Assembly (NCBI RefSeq): GCF_963677945.1
Contig: NZ_OY782578.1
Coordinates: forward strand, 3,191,258 to 3,255,257
From: an uncultured Bacteroides sp.
Lineage (GTDB): Bacteria > Bacteroidota > Bacteroidia > Bacteroidales > Bacteroidaceae
Length of the DNA: 64,000 bases
Direction: 5' to 3'
The position numbers were made by a program, and so were the translations under genes. The notes beneath the pieces were generated by a model. That model did no database searches. It was not told the origin of the DNA and worked only from the letters and a program-made list of their open reading frames with translations. Below, in pieces: positions 55,986 to 64,000 of the stretch (position 1 is its first letter; each line of letters opens with the position of its first letter).

Positions 55986-58856
55986 ATGGAAACATTCTTA
56001 AGCATCGTCGCAAAAGACTTATATAAAAGGCATGGAGCAGATCTCTCCCGCGTAGCTGTTATTTTCCCTAACAAGCGCGCCGGATTATTTTTCAATGAAC
56101 ACCTCGCCGAAGAGGCAAACCGTCCCATTTGGTCGCCGGCTTATTTCAGTATCAGCGAACTGTTTCAGCAGTTATCGGCACAAAGAAGCAAGAACCCTTT
56201 GAAGCTTGGCGACTCCATTAAGCTTGTTTGCGAACTTTATAAAATATTCCGCGAGGAAACTAAAAGCGAGGAAACACTGGATGATTTCTATTTCTGGGGA
56301 GAACTGCTTATTAGCGACTTTGACGATGCCGATAAGAATCTGGTGGATGCTGATAAGTTATTCAGCAACCTGCAGGACTTAAAGAACATAATGGACGATT
56401 TCGATTTTCTTAATGAAGATCAGGAAGCAGCCATCCGTCAGTTTTTCCAGAACTTCTCCATCGAGAAGCGTACTGCCTTGAAAGAGAAATTTATCTCTTT
56501 GTGGGACGTGCTCGGAAATATCTACCACCGATACAAAGAAGAACTGGCTAATCAGAATATTGCCTACGAAGGAATGCTCTACCGTTCGGTAATTGAGCAG
56601 CTTGATGCGTCGCAAATGAAATATGATACTTATGTGTTTGTGGGATTCAACGTGTTGAATAAGGTAGAGACAAAGTTCTTCCAGTTACTTCGCGATGCCG
56701 GCAAAGCTCTTTTCTATTGGGATTACGATGAATTCTACACCAATGAGAAGAATCATGAAGCGGGAGAATTCATCCGTCGTAACCTAAAAGAGTTTCCTTC
56801 TGCCCTTAGCGGAGTGACTTTCAACAAGATGATTCAGCCAAAGAAGGTGCGCTTTGTAGCATCCTCTACCGAAAACGCGCAGGCGCGCTTCCTGCCGGAA
56901 TGGATACACGGTAATGTTACCGGAAAAGAATCGGAAAGTGCTGTGGTTCTTTGCAACGAAGCACTACTACTCCCCGTGCTACATTCCATACCTGACAGCG
57001 TGCAGCATGTAAATATAACCATGGGATTTCCTTTGGCTCAGACTCCCGTGCACAGTTTCATCACCGCTCTGCTGGAACTACAGACCGAAGGTTTCCGAAC
57101 CGACACCGGAAGATATGCCTACGCTACCGTTCAGGCCGTACTGAAACACCCATATACTCGCCAGCTATCGTCCAAAGCCAATGAGCTGGAAAAGGATCTT
57201 ACTGAAAAGAATCGTTTTTATCCTCTTCCTTCCGAGTTAAAGCAGGACGATTTTCTGGGATTGCTTTTCACTCCACAACTAAGTAATATGGATTTGTGCC
57301 GTTATCTTTCCGATGCGCTCAAAGAAGTTGCTACCATATATAACAAGGAAAAAGAGAGCGATGATGTATTTAATCAGCTTTACCGTGAATCACTCTTTAA
57401 AGCATATACCCTAATCAACCGCCTTGGCAGTATGATCGACAAAGGCGACCTGGTTGTTCAGACAGGAACCTTTAAGCGTTTGCTGAACAAGGTTTTGTCT
57501 GCCTCAAACATCCCCTTCCACGGAGAACCGGCCATCGGTATGCAGGTAATGGGTGTGCTCGAAACCCGTAACCTCGACTTTAAAAATCTGGTGATGATGT
57601 CGCTTAATGAAGGACAACTGCCTAAGGGTAGCGGAGATTCGTCATTCATCCCATATAATCTGCGCAAGGCATTCGGGATGACCACCATTGAACACAAAAA
57701 TGCGGTATATGCATACTATTTCTATCGACTGATGCAACGTGCCGAAAACATAACATTAATGTACAATACAGCATCAGACGGACTAAACCGCGGCGAGTGG
57801 TCGCGCTTCATGCTGCAATTCCTTATTGAATGGCCACACGAAATTGCCCGCGAATATCTGGAAGCGGGACAATCTCCGCAAACTGCCAAAGAAATTATCA
57901 TCGAAAAAACACCGGAGGTAATGAAACGTTTGCAGAACTTTTATGATGTGCGATGCAACAAGAGGGCACAATTCTCTCCTTCTGCTCTAAACACTTATAT
58001 GGACTGCCAGCTTAAATTCTACTATACATACGTTGCCAAACTGAAACCGAAACCAGAGGTAAGCTCGGAAATAGATTCAGCCATGTTCGGAACTATCTTC
58101 CATCGTTCGGCAGAACTTATATATGGTGATTTCAAAGCGCACGGTAATGTGGTAAACAAAGAACAGATAGAGCAATTACTCCACAACGATGTGAAGCTTC
58201 AGGGATATGTAGACAGGGCATTCAAAGAGGAATTCTTCCAGGTTCAGCTTGACGAGAAGCCGGAATACAACGGCGTGCAGTTGGTTAACTCTAAAGTTAT
58301 AGCTTCATATATTCGTCAGCTGCTACGCAATGACAAAGAGTACACTCCATTTACCCTGGTAGATATGGAGAAAAAGGTGAGTGAAGATATCACAATTCCA
58401 ACAGCCAAGGGAGAGATCCTTTCAAGAATAGGAGGAACCATTGACCGTATGGACAGCAAAGACGGCACTCTAAGAATTGTAGATTACAAAACCGGTGGTT
58501 TTCCGAAAGCCGCTGCAGATATTGCAGCATTATTCACTCCGGCAGAGAATCGTCCCAACTATATTTTCCAGACATTTCTCTACGCTGCCATAATGACTCG
58601 CCAGCAGAAACAGAAAGTAGCTCCTTCTCTACTCTATATTCATCAGGCAGCATCGGCAGATTACAAACCATACATAGAAATTGGTCTGCGGAACAATAAA
58701 ACTTTTGTGGAAGATTTTACTCCATACGAAGAAGAGTTCAGAGAATTGCTAACCCAATTGCTATCGGATATATTCAATTCCGAACAGCCATTCAACCAGA
58801 CCAAGTTCGTAAACAAATGCGAGTTTTGCGACTTTAAAGCACTGTGCAAGAAGTAA
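55986..58856 (+). CDS. addB: AddB-like nuclease subunit with iron-sulfur cluster motif
   Basis: 956 residues. N-terminal helicase-like domain without a working Walker A (RVAVIFPNKRAGLFFNEHL in its place), and a C-terminal PD-(D/E)XK nuclease: SRIGGTIDRMD and RIVDYKTGG (DxK). Cys in YMDCQLKFYY plus CEFCDFKALC at the extreme C-terminus give the four-Cys cluster that stabilises AddB nuclease domains with a [4Fe-4S]. AddB in other bacteria recognises the Chi site. It should act with the upstream AddA-like protein; the gene pair order matches a functional unit. Confidence 0.87.
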   Translation: METFLSIVAKDLYKRHGADLSRVAVIFPNKRAGLFFNEHLAEEANRPIWSPAYFSISELFQQLSAQRSKNPLKLGDSIKLVCELYKIFREETKSEETLDDFYFWGELLISDFDDADKNLVDADKLFSNLQDLKNIMDDFDFLNEDQEAAIRQFFQNFSIEKRTALKEKFISLWDVLGNIYHRYKEELANQNIAYEGMLYRSVIEQLDASQMKYDTYVFVGFNVLNKVETKFFQLLRDAGKALFYWDYDEFYTNEKNHEAGEFIRRNLKEFPSALSGVTFNKMIQPKKVRFVASSTENAQARFLPEWIHGNVTGKESESAVVLCNEALLLPVLHSIPDSVQHVNITMGFPLAQTPVHSFITALLELQTEGFRTDTGRYAYATVQAVLKHPYTRQLSSKANELEKDLTEKNRFYPLPSELKQDDFLGLLFTPQLSNMDLCRYLSDALKEVATIYNKEKESDDVFNQLYRESLFKAYTLINRLGSMIDKGDLVVQTGTFKRLLNKVLSASNIPFHGEPAIGMQVMGVLETRNLDFKNLVMMSLNEGQLPKGSGDSSFIPYNLRKAFGMTTIEHKNAVYAYYFYRLMQRAENITLMYNTASDGLNRGEWSRFMLQFLIEWPHEIAREYLEAGQSPQTAKEIIIEKTPEVMKRLQNFYDVRCNKRAQFSPSALNTYMDCQLKFYYTYVAKLKPKPEVSSEIDSAMFGTIFHRSAELIYGDFKAHGNVVNKEQIEQLLHNDVKLQGYVDRAFKEEFFQVQLDEKPEYNGVQLVNSKVIASYIRQLLRNDKEYTPFTLVDMEKKVSEDITIPTAKGEILSRIGGTIDRMDSKDGTLRIVDYKTGGFPKAAADIAALFTPAENRPNYIFQTFLYAAIMTRQQKQKVAPSLLYIHQAASADYKPYIEIGLRNNKTFVEDFTPYEEEFRELLTQLLSDIFNSEQPFNQTKFVNKCEFCDFKALCKK

Positions 58857-59006
58857 ATAAAGTTTTGATAATTATTTTGTTTTTTAAGAATTAATCCTAT
58901 TTTTGCAATAATTAAAAAGCTGTGAATAGATGTTAAGTTAATTAAATATAACTTCAATAGACATTAGGCTTAAATGTGTAATTCTTAACTAAACAAATTT
59001 ATTTTT

Positions 59007-59783
59007 ATGAAAACCTTAAAAATTTTCGTGCTAATGCTGGCAGCTGCAGGACTCTCGCTTTCCTCGTGCCAAAAAAATGATTCAGAGATTATGACTGAAA
59101 GTGTAAGCAAATCACTTGGAGTTCAGCTTCAGGCAGTAAACAACACTTATTCATTCGGAATTGGTACCAAAGCTTTGAAAACAGCTACCTTAAAATGGGA
59201 CACTTGCCAGATGTATGTTTCCAGAGTTCATCTTACAGCAACAAAAGAGCAAGGTGATACATTGGCTACAGAATTCAACCTGGATCTGAAATTTAAAAAC
59301 TCAAAATTAGCTGATTTGTTCAGTGCAAATTCATTGCTTGGTGACGTAACTCTTCCGGCTGGACTATACGACAAAATATCTATTCAGATTCAATCTGACA
59401 AAAAAGATGCCGGCACTGCTCCAGTATTCTATCTTGCAGGTAATTATACCAATGCTTCAGGAATTGTAACTCCTATTGCTTTTGTTGTAAACAAAGACTT
59501 GAAGTTTAAAGCTTCTGCAAAAGACAGCGTTCAGCTAAACACTGCAGCAGATTACACTGCATTATTCCAGTTAGACTTGTCTAATGCAATAAGCAATGGC
59601 AAAATCACAGAAGCCGACCTTGATAAAGCTTCACTTACTAATGGCAAGATTATTATTAGCGAGAATTCAAATAAAGAAGTTTATGAGAAATTCTTTAAAA
59701 GAGTTCTGAATCTTGATGCATTCCAACACAAAGCATTTAAGAAGGCAAATGAAAAGGATAATGATGAAAACGATGAGGACTAA
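59007..59783 (+). CDS. Lipoprotein of unknown function, acidic tail
   Basis: 258 residues, lipoprotein signal MKTLKIFVLMLAAAGLSLSSC (Cys 21). The mature part is beta-rich (TATLKWDTCQMYVSRVHLTA, LKFKNSKLADLFSANSLLGDVTLPAGLYDKISIQI) in a pattern like the DUF4382-type adhesin-like domain, but I would not assign it firmly. The C-terminus is strongly charged (KKANEKDNDENDED). Flanked by a terminator and long spacers, so monocistronic. Confidence 0.8.
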   Translation: MKTLKIFVLMLAAAGLSLSSCQKNDSEIMTESVSKSLGVQLQAVNNTYSFGIGTKALKTATLKWDTCQMYVSRVHLTATKEQGDTLATEFNLDLKFKNSKLADLFSANSLLGDVTLPAGLYDKISIQIQSDKKDAGTAPVFYLAGNYTNASGIVTPIAFVVNKDLKFKASAKDSVQLNTAADYTALFQLDLSNAISNGKITEADLDKASLTNGKIIISENSNKEVYEKFFKRVLNLDAFQHKAFKKANEKDNDENDED

Positions 59784-59811
59784 TAGCTAACCAAGCAAAA
59801 ATTAATATAAG

Positions 59812-59852
59812 CAGGTTATTCCTAAATTATTATTGGAATAACCTGTTTTTTT
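59812..59852 (+). terminator. Terminator after lipoprotein gene
   Basis: Perfect 11-bp stem CAGGTTATTCC/GGAATAACCTG (59812-59822 with 59835-59845) followed by seven T residues. Confidence 0.9.
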
Positions 59853-60089
59853 ATATGCCTCCACAATAAACGGCCGAATTAAAAGAAATCTAAGAAATTA
59901 GACTATATGAAGATATATATAGGACTCAAAAAATGATTTTTTTTCTTAGGCATAAAACAGAGAAACAATAAGCAGCTAACTAATTTATTGACAGCTATTT
60001 TAGACTTCATTTAGCCTTAATTATTGCTGGAATATCGATCAAACCTAAAAAAAATAATGCATCTTAAACAAAAAAAGTGTCTAAAACCT
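59853..60089. other. Gene-free spacer
   Basis: AT-rich DNA between the lipoprotein terminator and the tRNA-Arg promoter. No frame, hairpin or periodic repeat is evident. Confidence 0.5.
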
Positions 60090-60119
60090 TTTGATATTTC
60101 ACAAAAAGCCTTACCTTTG
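60090..60119 (+). promoter_or_regulatory. Promoter of tRNA-Arg
   Basis: TTTG (60090-60093), 18-nt spacer (one short of the usual 19-21), TACCTTTG (60112-60119), 16 nt upstream of the mature tRNA. Confidence 0.7.
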
Positions 60120-60135
60120 CAGCGCAATTAAGGAT

Positions 60136-60209
<74 letters not shown>

Positions 60210-60217
60210 CAAAGCAG

Positions 60218-60260
60218 AATCGCAAATAGCTTATTATTAGTTATTTGCGATTTTTATTTT
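60218..60260 (+). terminator. Terminator of tRNA-Arg
   Basis: Stem AATCGCAAATA/TATTTGCGATT (60218-60228 with 60242-60252) followed by a T-rich run. Confidence 0.85.
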
Positions 60261-60278
60261 TATTCAATCGTCCCCATT

Positions 60279-60400
60279 CTGGAACGAGACAAAGTGCTAG
60301 ACTGCTAGACTATCGCTAGACTTTATCGGGTATATCTAGCGCCTATATAGCACTAACAGTCAGCAGGTTAAATACTCCCCGCTAGACTGCTAGACTATTT
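60279..60400 (-). repeat. Interspersed element, family A (CTAG words), copy 2
   Basis: CTAG words at 60297, 60305, 60316, 60336, 60382 and 60390 (gaps 8, 11, 20, 46, 8), the mirror of copy 1 at 34291. On the minus strand it reads TAGTCTAGCAGTCTAGC at its left end and GTCTAGCACTTTGTCTCGTT at its right end, nearly identical to copy 1, while the middle has diverged. Located just after the tRNA-Arg terminator. Confidence 0.85.
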
Positions 60401-60439
60401 TGAGATTTTTAATTTTTATGAGAGATGTGATATTTCGTC

Positions 60440-63400
60440 TTACTCATCAGACGGACAGGTTTCTAACAAATAAATAGCATCCAAACTCCATGTAGCGACT
60501 TCATTAGTACTCACAAATGGAATCTCATCAATTGGAGCAGGCACTTCCGGAGGCAAAATGCGGGAAGTTTTAAGGGGCGGTAATGTTTTGTTCTTTCCCC
60601 AACGCAATAAATCATTCCAGGCCTCTTTACCCATTTCCGGTTTCTGCATATTATAAGCAGCATAACCTAACAATCGGGAAATACGGAAGTGATTATTACT
60701 AATCTCTGCAGCTTTTTTCTTATAATTTTCAGCATGATCCAGCCATACCTTATTCCATTCCGGAACATTTACCATTCTTTGCAATTCATTCATAATTTCA
60801 AAGCCACCCATTATAGTCATCAGATGATTTGTATTTTGCATTGCCGAGTCACCTTCATAGGTTATCATTCCTGTAGCAGGATCAAATCCTAAAGCTTTCG
60901 GTCCGCTAAACAGTCCATGTTTTAAAGATGCAATACTTTTCATTCCGGTAAGAATCTTATCCCGATAAGTAGTATTGCGCGTACGCTCCCACTCTGTCAT
61001 CCAATTGCCAGCATACGCCAACCAATCCGGACCAATTCGCAAACGAGCCGGAGCAGTACAAGGATAAAGACTGCGAGGTTCTGCCAAACGCATAGGGTCA
61101 AGTGTATAAAGTTTCTGCTCAGCATCTTTAACTTCTTTCATCAAATCACCGCAACGTTCGTCGGTTGTCAGATAATAATAAAAGCGATTCCAGGCAGCCT
61201 GACTTATACGTGCTTCTTTCGCACCACATCCCCAGTGGCTTACATTATGACGACTTCCTAATCCTGCGTTTTCTCCTATATGATAAACATCAACCTCGGC
61301 AGTATGCCGGGTCATTGCTTTAGCCATCTTCCAGATATCAGCACGTCCGGTACGCAGGAAATTATACCATAACCACATATTTGAGCCTAATTCAGTATTA
61401 TCCCAGGCAAATCCTCCTACATCATACCGCCATTCATGCCGAACAGGATCGTAAGCATGCATTACATCTCCGTAATTCCAGAAGCCATACCATTTATTCT
61501 GTTCTATAGTTTTTTGGTAAAAATCAATATACCCATTCAATCTATCTTCAATCTTAGCACGGAAAGGAGTACTATTATCGGGTAAACTCCATACTCCAAA
61601 AGCTTCTTGTCGTTGCAAGTACTCAGGAGAACACATTAAAGGTGAATCGGCCGATAGAGCTTTTGCTATTTTTGCAATACCTGCTTTACCGGGATATGCA
61701 GGTTGAGGAACAATTGTCAGTGTATGTGTACGTGCAATACCATAAGGCGTACTTAGTCCTTCCTGCACATCTTCATAACTCGCATTCAAATCATGAGCTA
61801 CTTTATCGTAATGACGCAAGTCCATAGCTTCTGCTTCAGGACTCCATAACCACATTGTGATTGCTGCAGTATCTTTCCGTGCATTATCTACCTCGAGAGA
61901 AGATGGATAAGACTGCCAGAAATCGTGCAGACAAATTCCTAGTCCACCACTGACATCTCCAGCAAATACATATCCATTGGAACGAGTTCCAGAGAAAGTC
62001 CCTATCCAGGGATTATCATCTGTAGCACGTTTACGGATACTAAAAGCATCAGCATTTAATTGAGACAAGCGAAAGCCGTCCCATGATGCCCACTTATCAA
62101 GCAAATCGCGGTTCTCAGCATCAAACTTTTCATATTCAGGGATACGTTTGCCTTCCATCTGTTGTTGCTGAAGAGTATTATCTTCATTTAAAGTCAGAAC
62201 ACGTCTTCCTACCAAAGGTTGTACCGGTTCACTCCATACTCCGCCATCTGCCCCCGAGAATGCTATATGACGATTATACACGGCTTCACGCATAGGTACT
62301 TCAATGCGTATTCCAAGAGAGTGAATATAATCTTTATTCTGATCACCATTATAAACAAAGGTATGTACCATCTTTATCTGATCACTGCCTTTATATAGAT
62401 AAAAACGGATAGTAAAAGGCAATAACTCACGACCATTAGTTTTATGCACTCCTTCTATCTTCACAACTATGCGTACAGCACCATTCTGTTCAATTTCAAC
62501 CTTCTTTATTTCACTCTTATAGTTGGTAAAATGAATCTGATCTGTATTTTCGGCCAAAGGTTTATCCTGTGTCTGGCAAATCAAATAAGCTCTACCTCCT
62601 ACCTTAACATCGCCATACCAAAGACCTTCTAATAAATATTCACCAGATTTGGGAAATACAGCCTTAATTATACCTGTATTTACCTCAAAAGCATTGTTTT
62701 TACTAACAACAGGCATTAACTCAGCCTTTTTCTTTGATGCTTCATTAATCTGCAGCTTTAACTGATTAGTTGAAGCAGGTATTACAGCCGATACCCCACC
62801 CCATTTTACTGAACCATCAGGCCAATAAGCCAATGGCCACATATCTGTAGAGAGCTGTTTTCCATCAGCAGAAAAAAGAGCGACAGTTTTATTATGAGTA
62901 AGGCTACCTTGGGTAAATGGAACTCCAAAGCTTACTGGAGTATTAATTGACGGTACATCGCCTATCCATCTCAGACTGACAGGTTCCTTTTCGACATTAT
63001 TGCAAGTATACTGGAAATTTGTAATACGAGTACGGGATAAAGTTGTACGGAAACCAAACCAGCCGGAGGTAAGAGGATTAGTATCACGAAAGTCAACCAA
63101 ACGTTTGCCATTCATATAATAGCTCACCTTATTACCTTTGCTCATAATTTTAATATGATACCATTTATTAGGTTTAAGCAAATGTTCGCTATCAGTATAT
63201 TCACGCAAAATGGCCGGTTGAAAAGCTTTATCCTTTATACCCCGTTCATCTCCATTATACCGGCGGAAACGTGTTGTTGAATTACTATTTCCCCCATATC
63301 CCAAATAGTAGAGCTGCAAAGAATAACAATTCATAAAGATACCATTACGCCAGTTCTTTCTTTTCAGGATATCATTCGGGCATTTAGGATCAGACGCCAT

Positions 63401-63700
63401 CCAGAAACAATTCAGGTCGCTCAACCGATCCCCTTTTTTACCTTTATCCATAACACATGCGTCATATTCTATGGTAGTTTCACCATTCATCTTTTCCTTG
63501 CGCCACAGAGTAAGTCCTTTCGGTGAAAGAATTTCCACAGTATCGCCCAAGAAAGTTATTTTATAATCAGGTGACTCCGATTCCACACTCCAGAATTTAT
63601 TAAATTGCCTGGCATTTAAAGCCGACAACTGTTTAGTTTGAGCTGATGAAATAAAAGGGACCAAACAAAAGCTGAAAATCCAAAATAATCTATTTTTCAT
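60440..63700 (-). CDS. PL26-like rhamnogalacturonan exolyase (PcRGLX/YetA type) with N-terminal DUF6250-like domain
   Basis: 1086 residues, signal peptide MKNRLFWIFSFCLVPFISSAQ. Residues ~30-235 form a concanavalin-like beta domain (WHYIKIMSKGNKVSYYMNGK-type lectin strands; here KWYHIKIMSKGNKVSYYMNG). From ~245 the PcRGLX/YetA signature SINTPVSFGVPFTQGSL and LAYWPDGSVKW opens the main part, followed by a helical toroid (KHGLFSGPKALGF; NNHFRISRLLGYAAY). PL26 enzymes release unsaturated galacturonosyl-rhamnose from rhamnogalacturonan I ends. The gene sits 18 nt downstream of a PL11 gene on the same strand, supporting pectin use. Confidence 0.82.
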   Translation of the reverse strand: MKNRLFWIFSFCLVPFISSAQTKQLSALNARQFNKFWSVESESPDYKITFLGDTVEILSPKGLTLWRKEKMNGETTIEYDACVMDKGKKGDRLSDLNCFWMASDPKCPNDILKRKNWRNGIFMNCYSLQLYYLGYGGNSNSTTRFRRYNGDERGIKDKAFQPAILREYTDSEHLLKPNKWYHIKIMSKGNKVSYYMNGKRLVDFRDTNPLTSGWFGFRTTLSRTRITNFQYTCNNVEKEPVSLRWIGDVPSINTPVSFGVPFTQGSLTHNKTVALFSADGKQLSTDMWPLAYWPDGSVKWGGVSAVIPASTNQLKLQINEASKKKAELMPVVSKNNAFEVNTGIIKAVFPKSGEYLLEGLWYGDVKVGGRAYLICQTQDKPLAENTDQIHFTNYKSEIKKVEIEQNGAVRIVVKIEGVHKTNGRELLPFTIRFYLYKGSDQIKMVHTFVYNGDQNKDYIHSLGIRIEVPMREAVYNRHIAFSGADGGVWSEPVQPLVGRRVLTLNEDNTLQQQQMEGKRIPEYEKFDAENRDLLDKWASWDGFRLSQLNADAFSIRKRATDDNPWIGTFSGTRSNGYVFAGDVSGGLGICLHDFWQSYPSSLEVDNARKDTAAITMWLWSPEAEAMDLRHYDKVAHDLNASYEDVQEGLSTPYGIARTHTLTIVPQPAYPGKAGIAKIAKALSADSPLMCSPEYLQRQEAFGVWSLPDNSTPFRAKIEDRLNGYIDFYQKTIEQNKWYGFWNYGDVMHAYDPVRHEWRYDVGGFAWDNTELGSNMWLWYNFLRTGRADIWKMAKAMTRHTAEVDVYHIGENAGLGSRHNVSHWGCGAKEARISQAAWNRFYYYLTTDERCGDLMKEVKDAEQKLYTLDPMRLAEPRSLYPCTAPARLRIGPDWLAYAGNWMTEWERTRNTTYRDKILTGMKSIASLKHGLFSGPKALGFDPATGMITYEGDSAMQNTNHLMTIMGGFEIMNELQRMVNVPEWNKVWLDHAENYKKKAAEISNNHFRISRLLGYAAYNMQKPEMGKEAWNDLLRWGKNKTLPPLKTSRILPPEVPAPIDEIPFVSTNEVATWSLDAIYLLETCPSDE

Positions 63701-63718
63701 TGTAAAGTAACCGTTAAA

Positions 63719-64000
63719 CTATTCACCTAAATAATATGAAGGTACAGGTGCTTGCGGATAACCCATAGAGCGGTGAGCAACATAACTACGGTAAACACCA
63801 TCCTGCATCAAAGTAATTCTACGATCTTTTGCCGGTATATTAGTTGTATATATACGAAGCTCGCCCGGTAATGAGGTAACGACCTCTTCACGCCAGTCAC
63901 CATATAAATCTCCAATCAGTTGAATATCGCCTTCTATACCTTCAGTAAGAGTTTTGCCTTTCCATTCTGTAACACTTAAAGATTTGCCATTAGAAGACGA
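63719..64000 (-). CDS. Rhamnogalacturonan lyase family 11, C-terminal part
   Basis: Only the last 93 codons lie in the window; the 5' part is beyond 64000. The residues GDLYGDWREEVV, GELRIYTT, RRITLMQDGVYRSYVAHRSMGYPQAP and SYYLGE match the end of the PL11 eight-bladed propeller (YesW/YesX group), which cuts rhamnogalacturonan I by beta-elimination. It is the first visible gene of a minus-strand unit with the PL26-like gene, 18 nt apart. Confidence 0.85.
   Translation of the reverse strand, partial: SSSNGKSLSVTEWKGKTLTEGIEGDIQLIGDLYGDWREEVVTSLPGELRIYTTNIPAKDRRITLMQDGVYRSYVAHRSMGYPQAPVPSYYLGE

Overview
The window is chromosomal DNA from a member of the Bacteroidales, most likely Bacteroides. 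The evidence is AT-rich intergenic DNA, start regions without clear Shine-Dalgarno sequences, several promoters of the Bacteroides type (TTTG, 19-21 nt, TAnnTTTG), and many families typical of that group (DUF4301, NrfHA with ResB/CcsA, SDR-type fructuronate reductase with UxuA, GH95, PL11, a carboxypeptidase-regulatory TonB receptor, BspA-type LRR). No prophage, insertion sequence, plasmid module or CRISPR array is visible.

Layout. 1-2000: a minus-strand pair, an LVIVD-type lipoprotein cut by the window edge and an outer-membrane barrel protein. 2354-7891: a complete minus-strand rRNA operon (16S, tRNA-Ile, tRNA-Ala, 23S, 5S) with two near-perfect tandem promoters and a terminator. 7892-9200: gene-free and rich in short repeats. 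9200-16600: two paralogous lipoproteins, a small conserved protein, an NAD(P)-binding protein, DUF4301, a RelA/SpoT protein with a degraded hydrolase site, and DgkA. 16679-26316: GH95 fucosidase, DedA, a GT87-GT2 fusion, Pol IV, ferredoxin-nitroreductase, a beta-barrel protein and a BspA-like LRR protein. 26359-30556: nrfHA-resB-ccsA for respiratory ammonification of nitrite. 31012-34121: a hexuronate operon (LacI regulator, fructuronate reductase, mannonate dehydratase) behind a perfect 26-bp palindrome. 34638-37321: a small His/Cys-rich exported protein and a TonB receptor. 38279-40097: hemerythrin plus a flavodiiron-like protein that has lost three iron ligands. 40390-46599: mutarotase, DUF1573, panB-MFS, a HAD phosphatase and MATE. 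46710-50347: Crp/Fnr regulator, DinB-like protein, Hcp and a Nim-like flavoprotein. 50454-58856: acyl-CoA ligase and the AddAB helicase-nuclease pair. 59007-64000: a lipoprotein, tRNA-Arg, and the start of a pectin (rhamnogalacturonan) locus (PL26-like and PL11).

Two themes connect genes. One is nitrogen-oxide and oxygen handling: NrfHA, Hcp, the Crp/Fnr regulator, hemerythrin, the flavodiiron-like protein and perhaps the Nim-like protein. The other is plant and host glycan use: GH95, the uxu operon, mutarotase, PL26-like and PL11.

The most unusual observation concerns the spaces between genes. Four intergenic clusters carry exactly four copies of a short word at a strictly constant period of 21, 22 or 23 nt, and a fifth is probable. 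Two further families of ~105-120-nt elements occur as inverted pairs and keep their internal word spacing while the sequence between the words diverges. I do not recognise either class as a described element.
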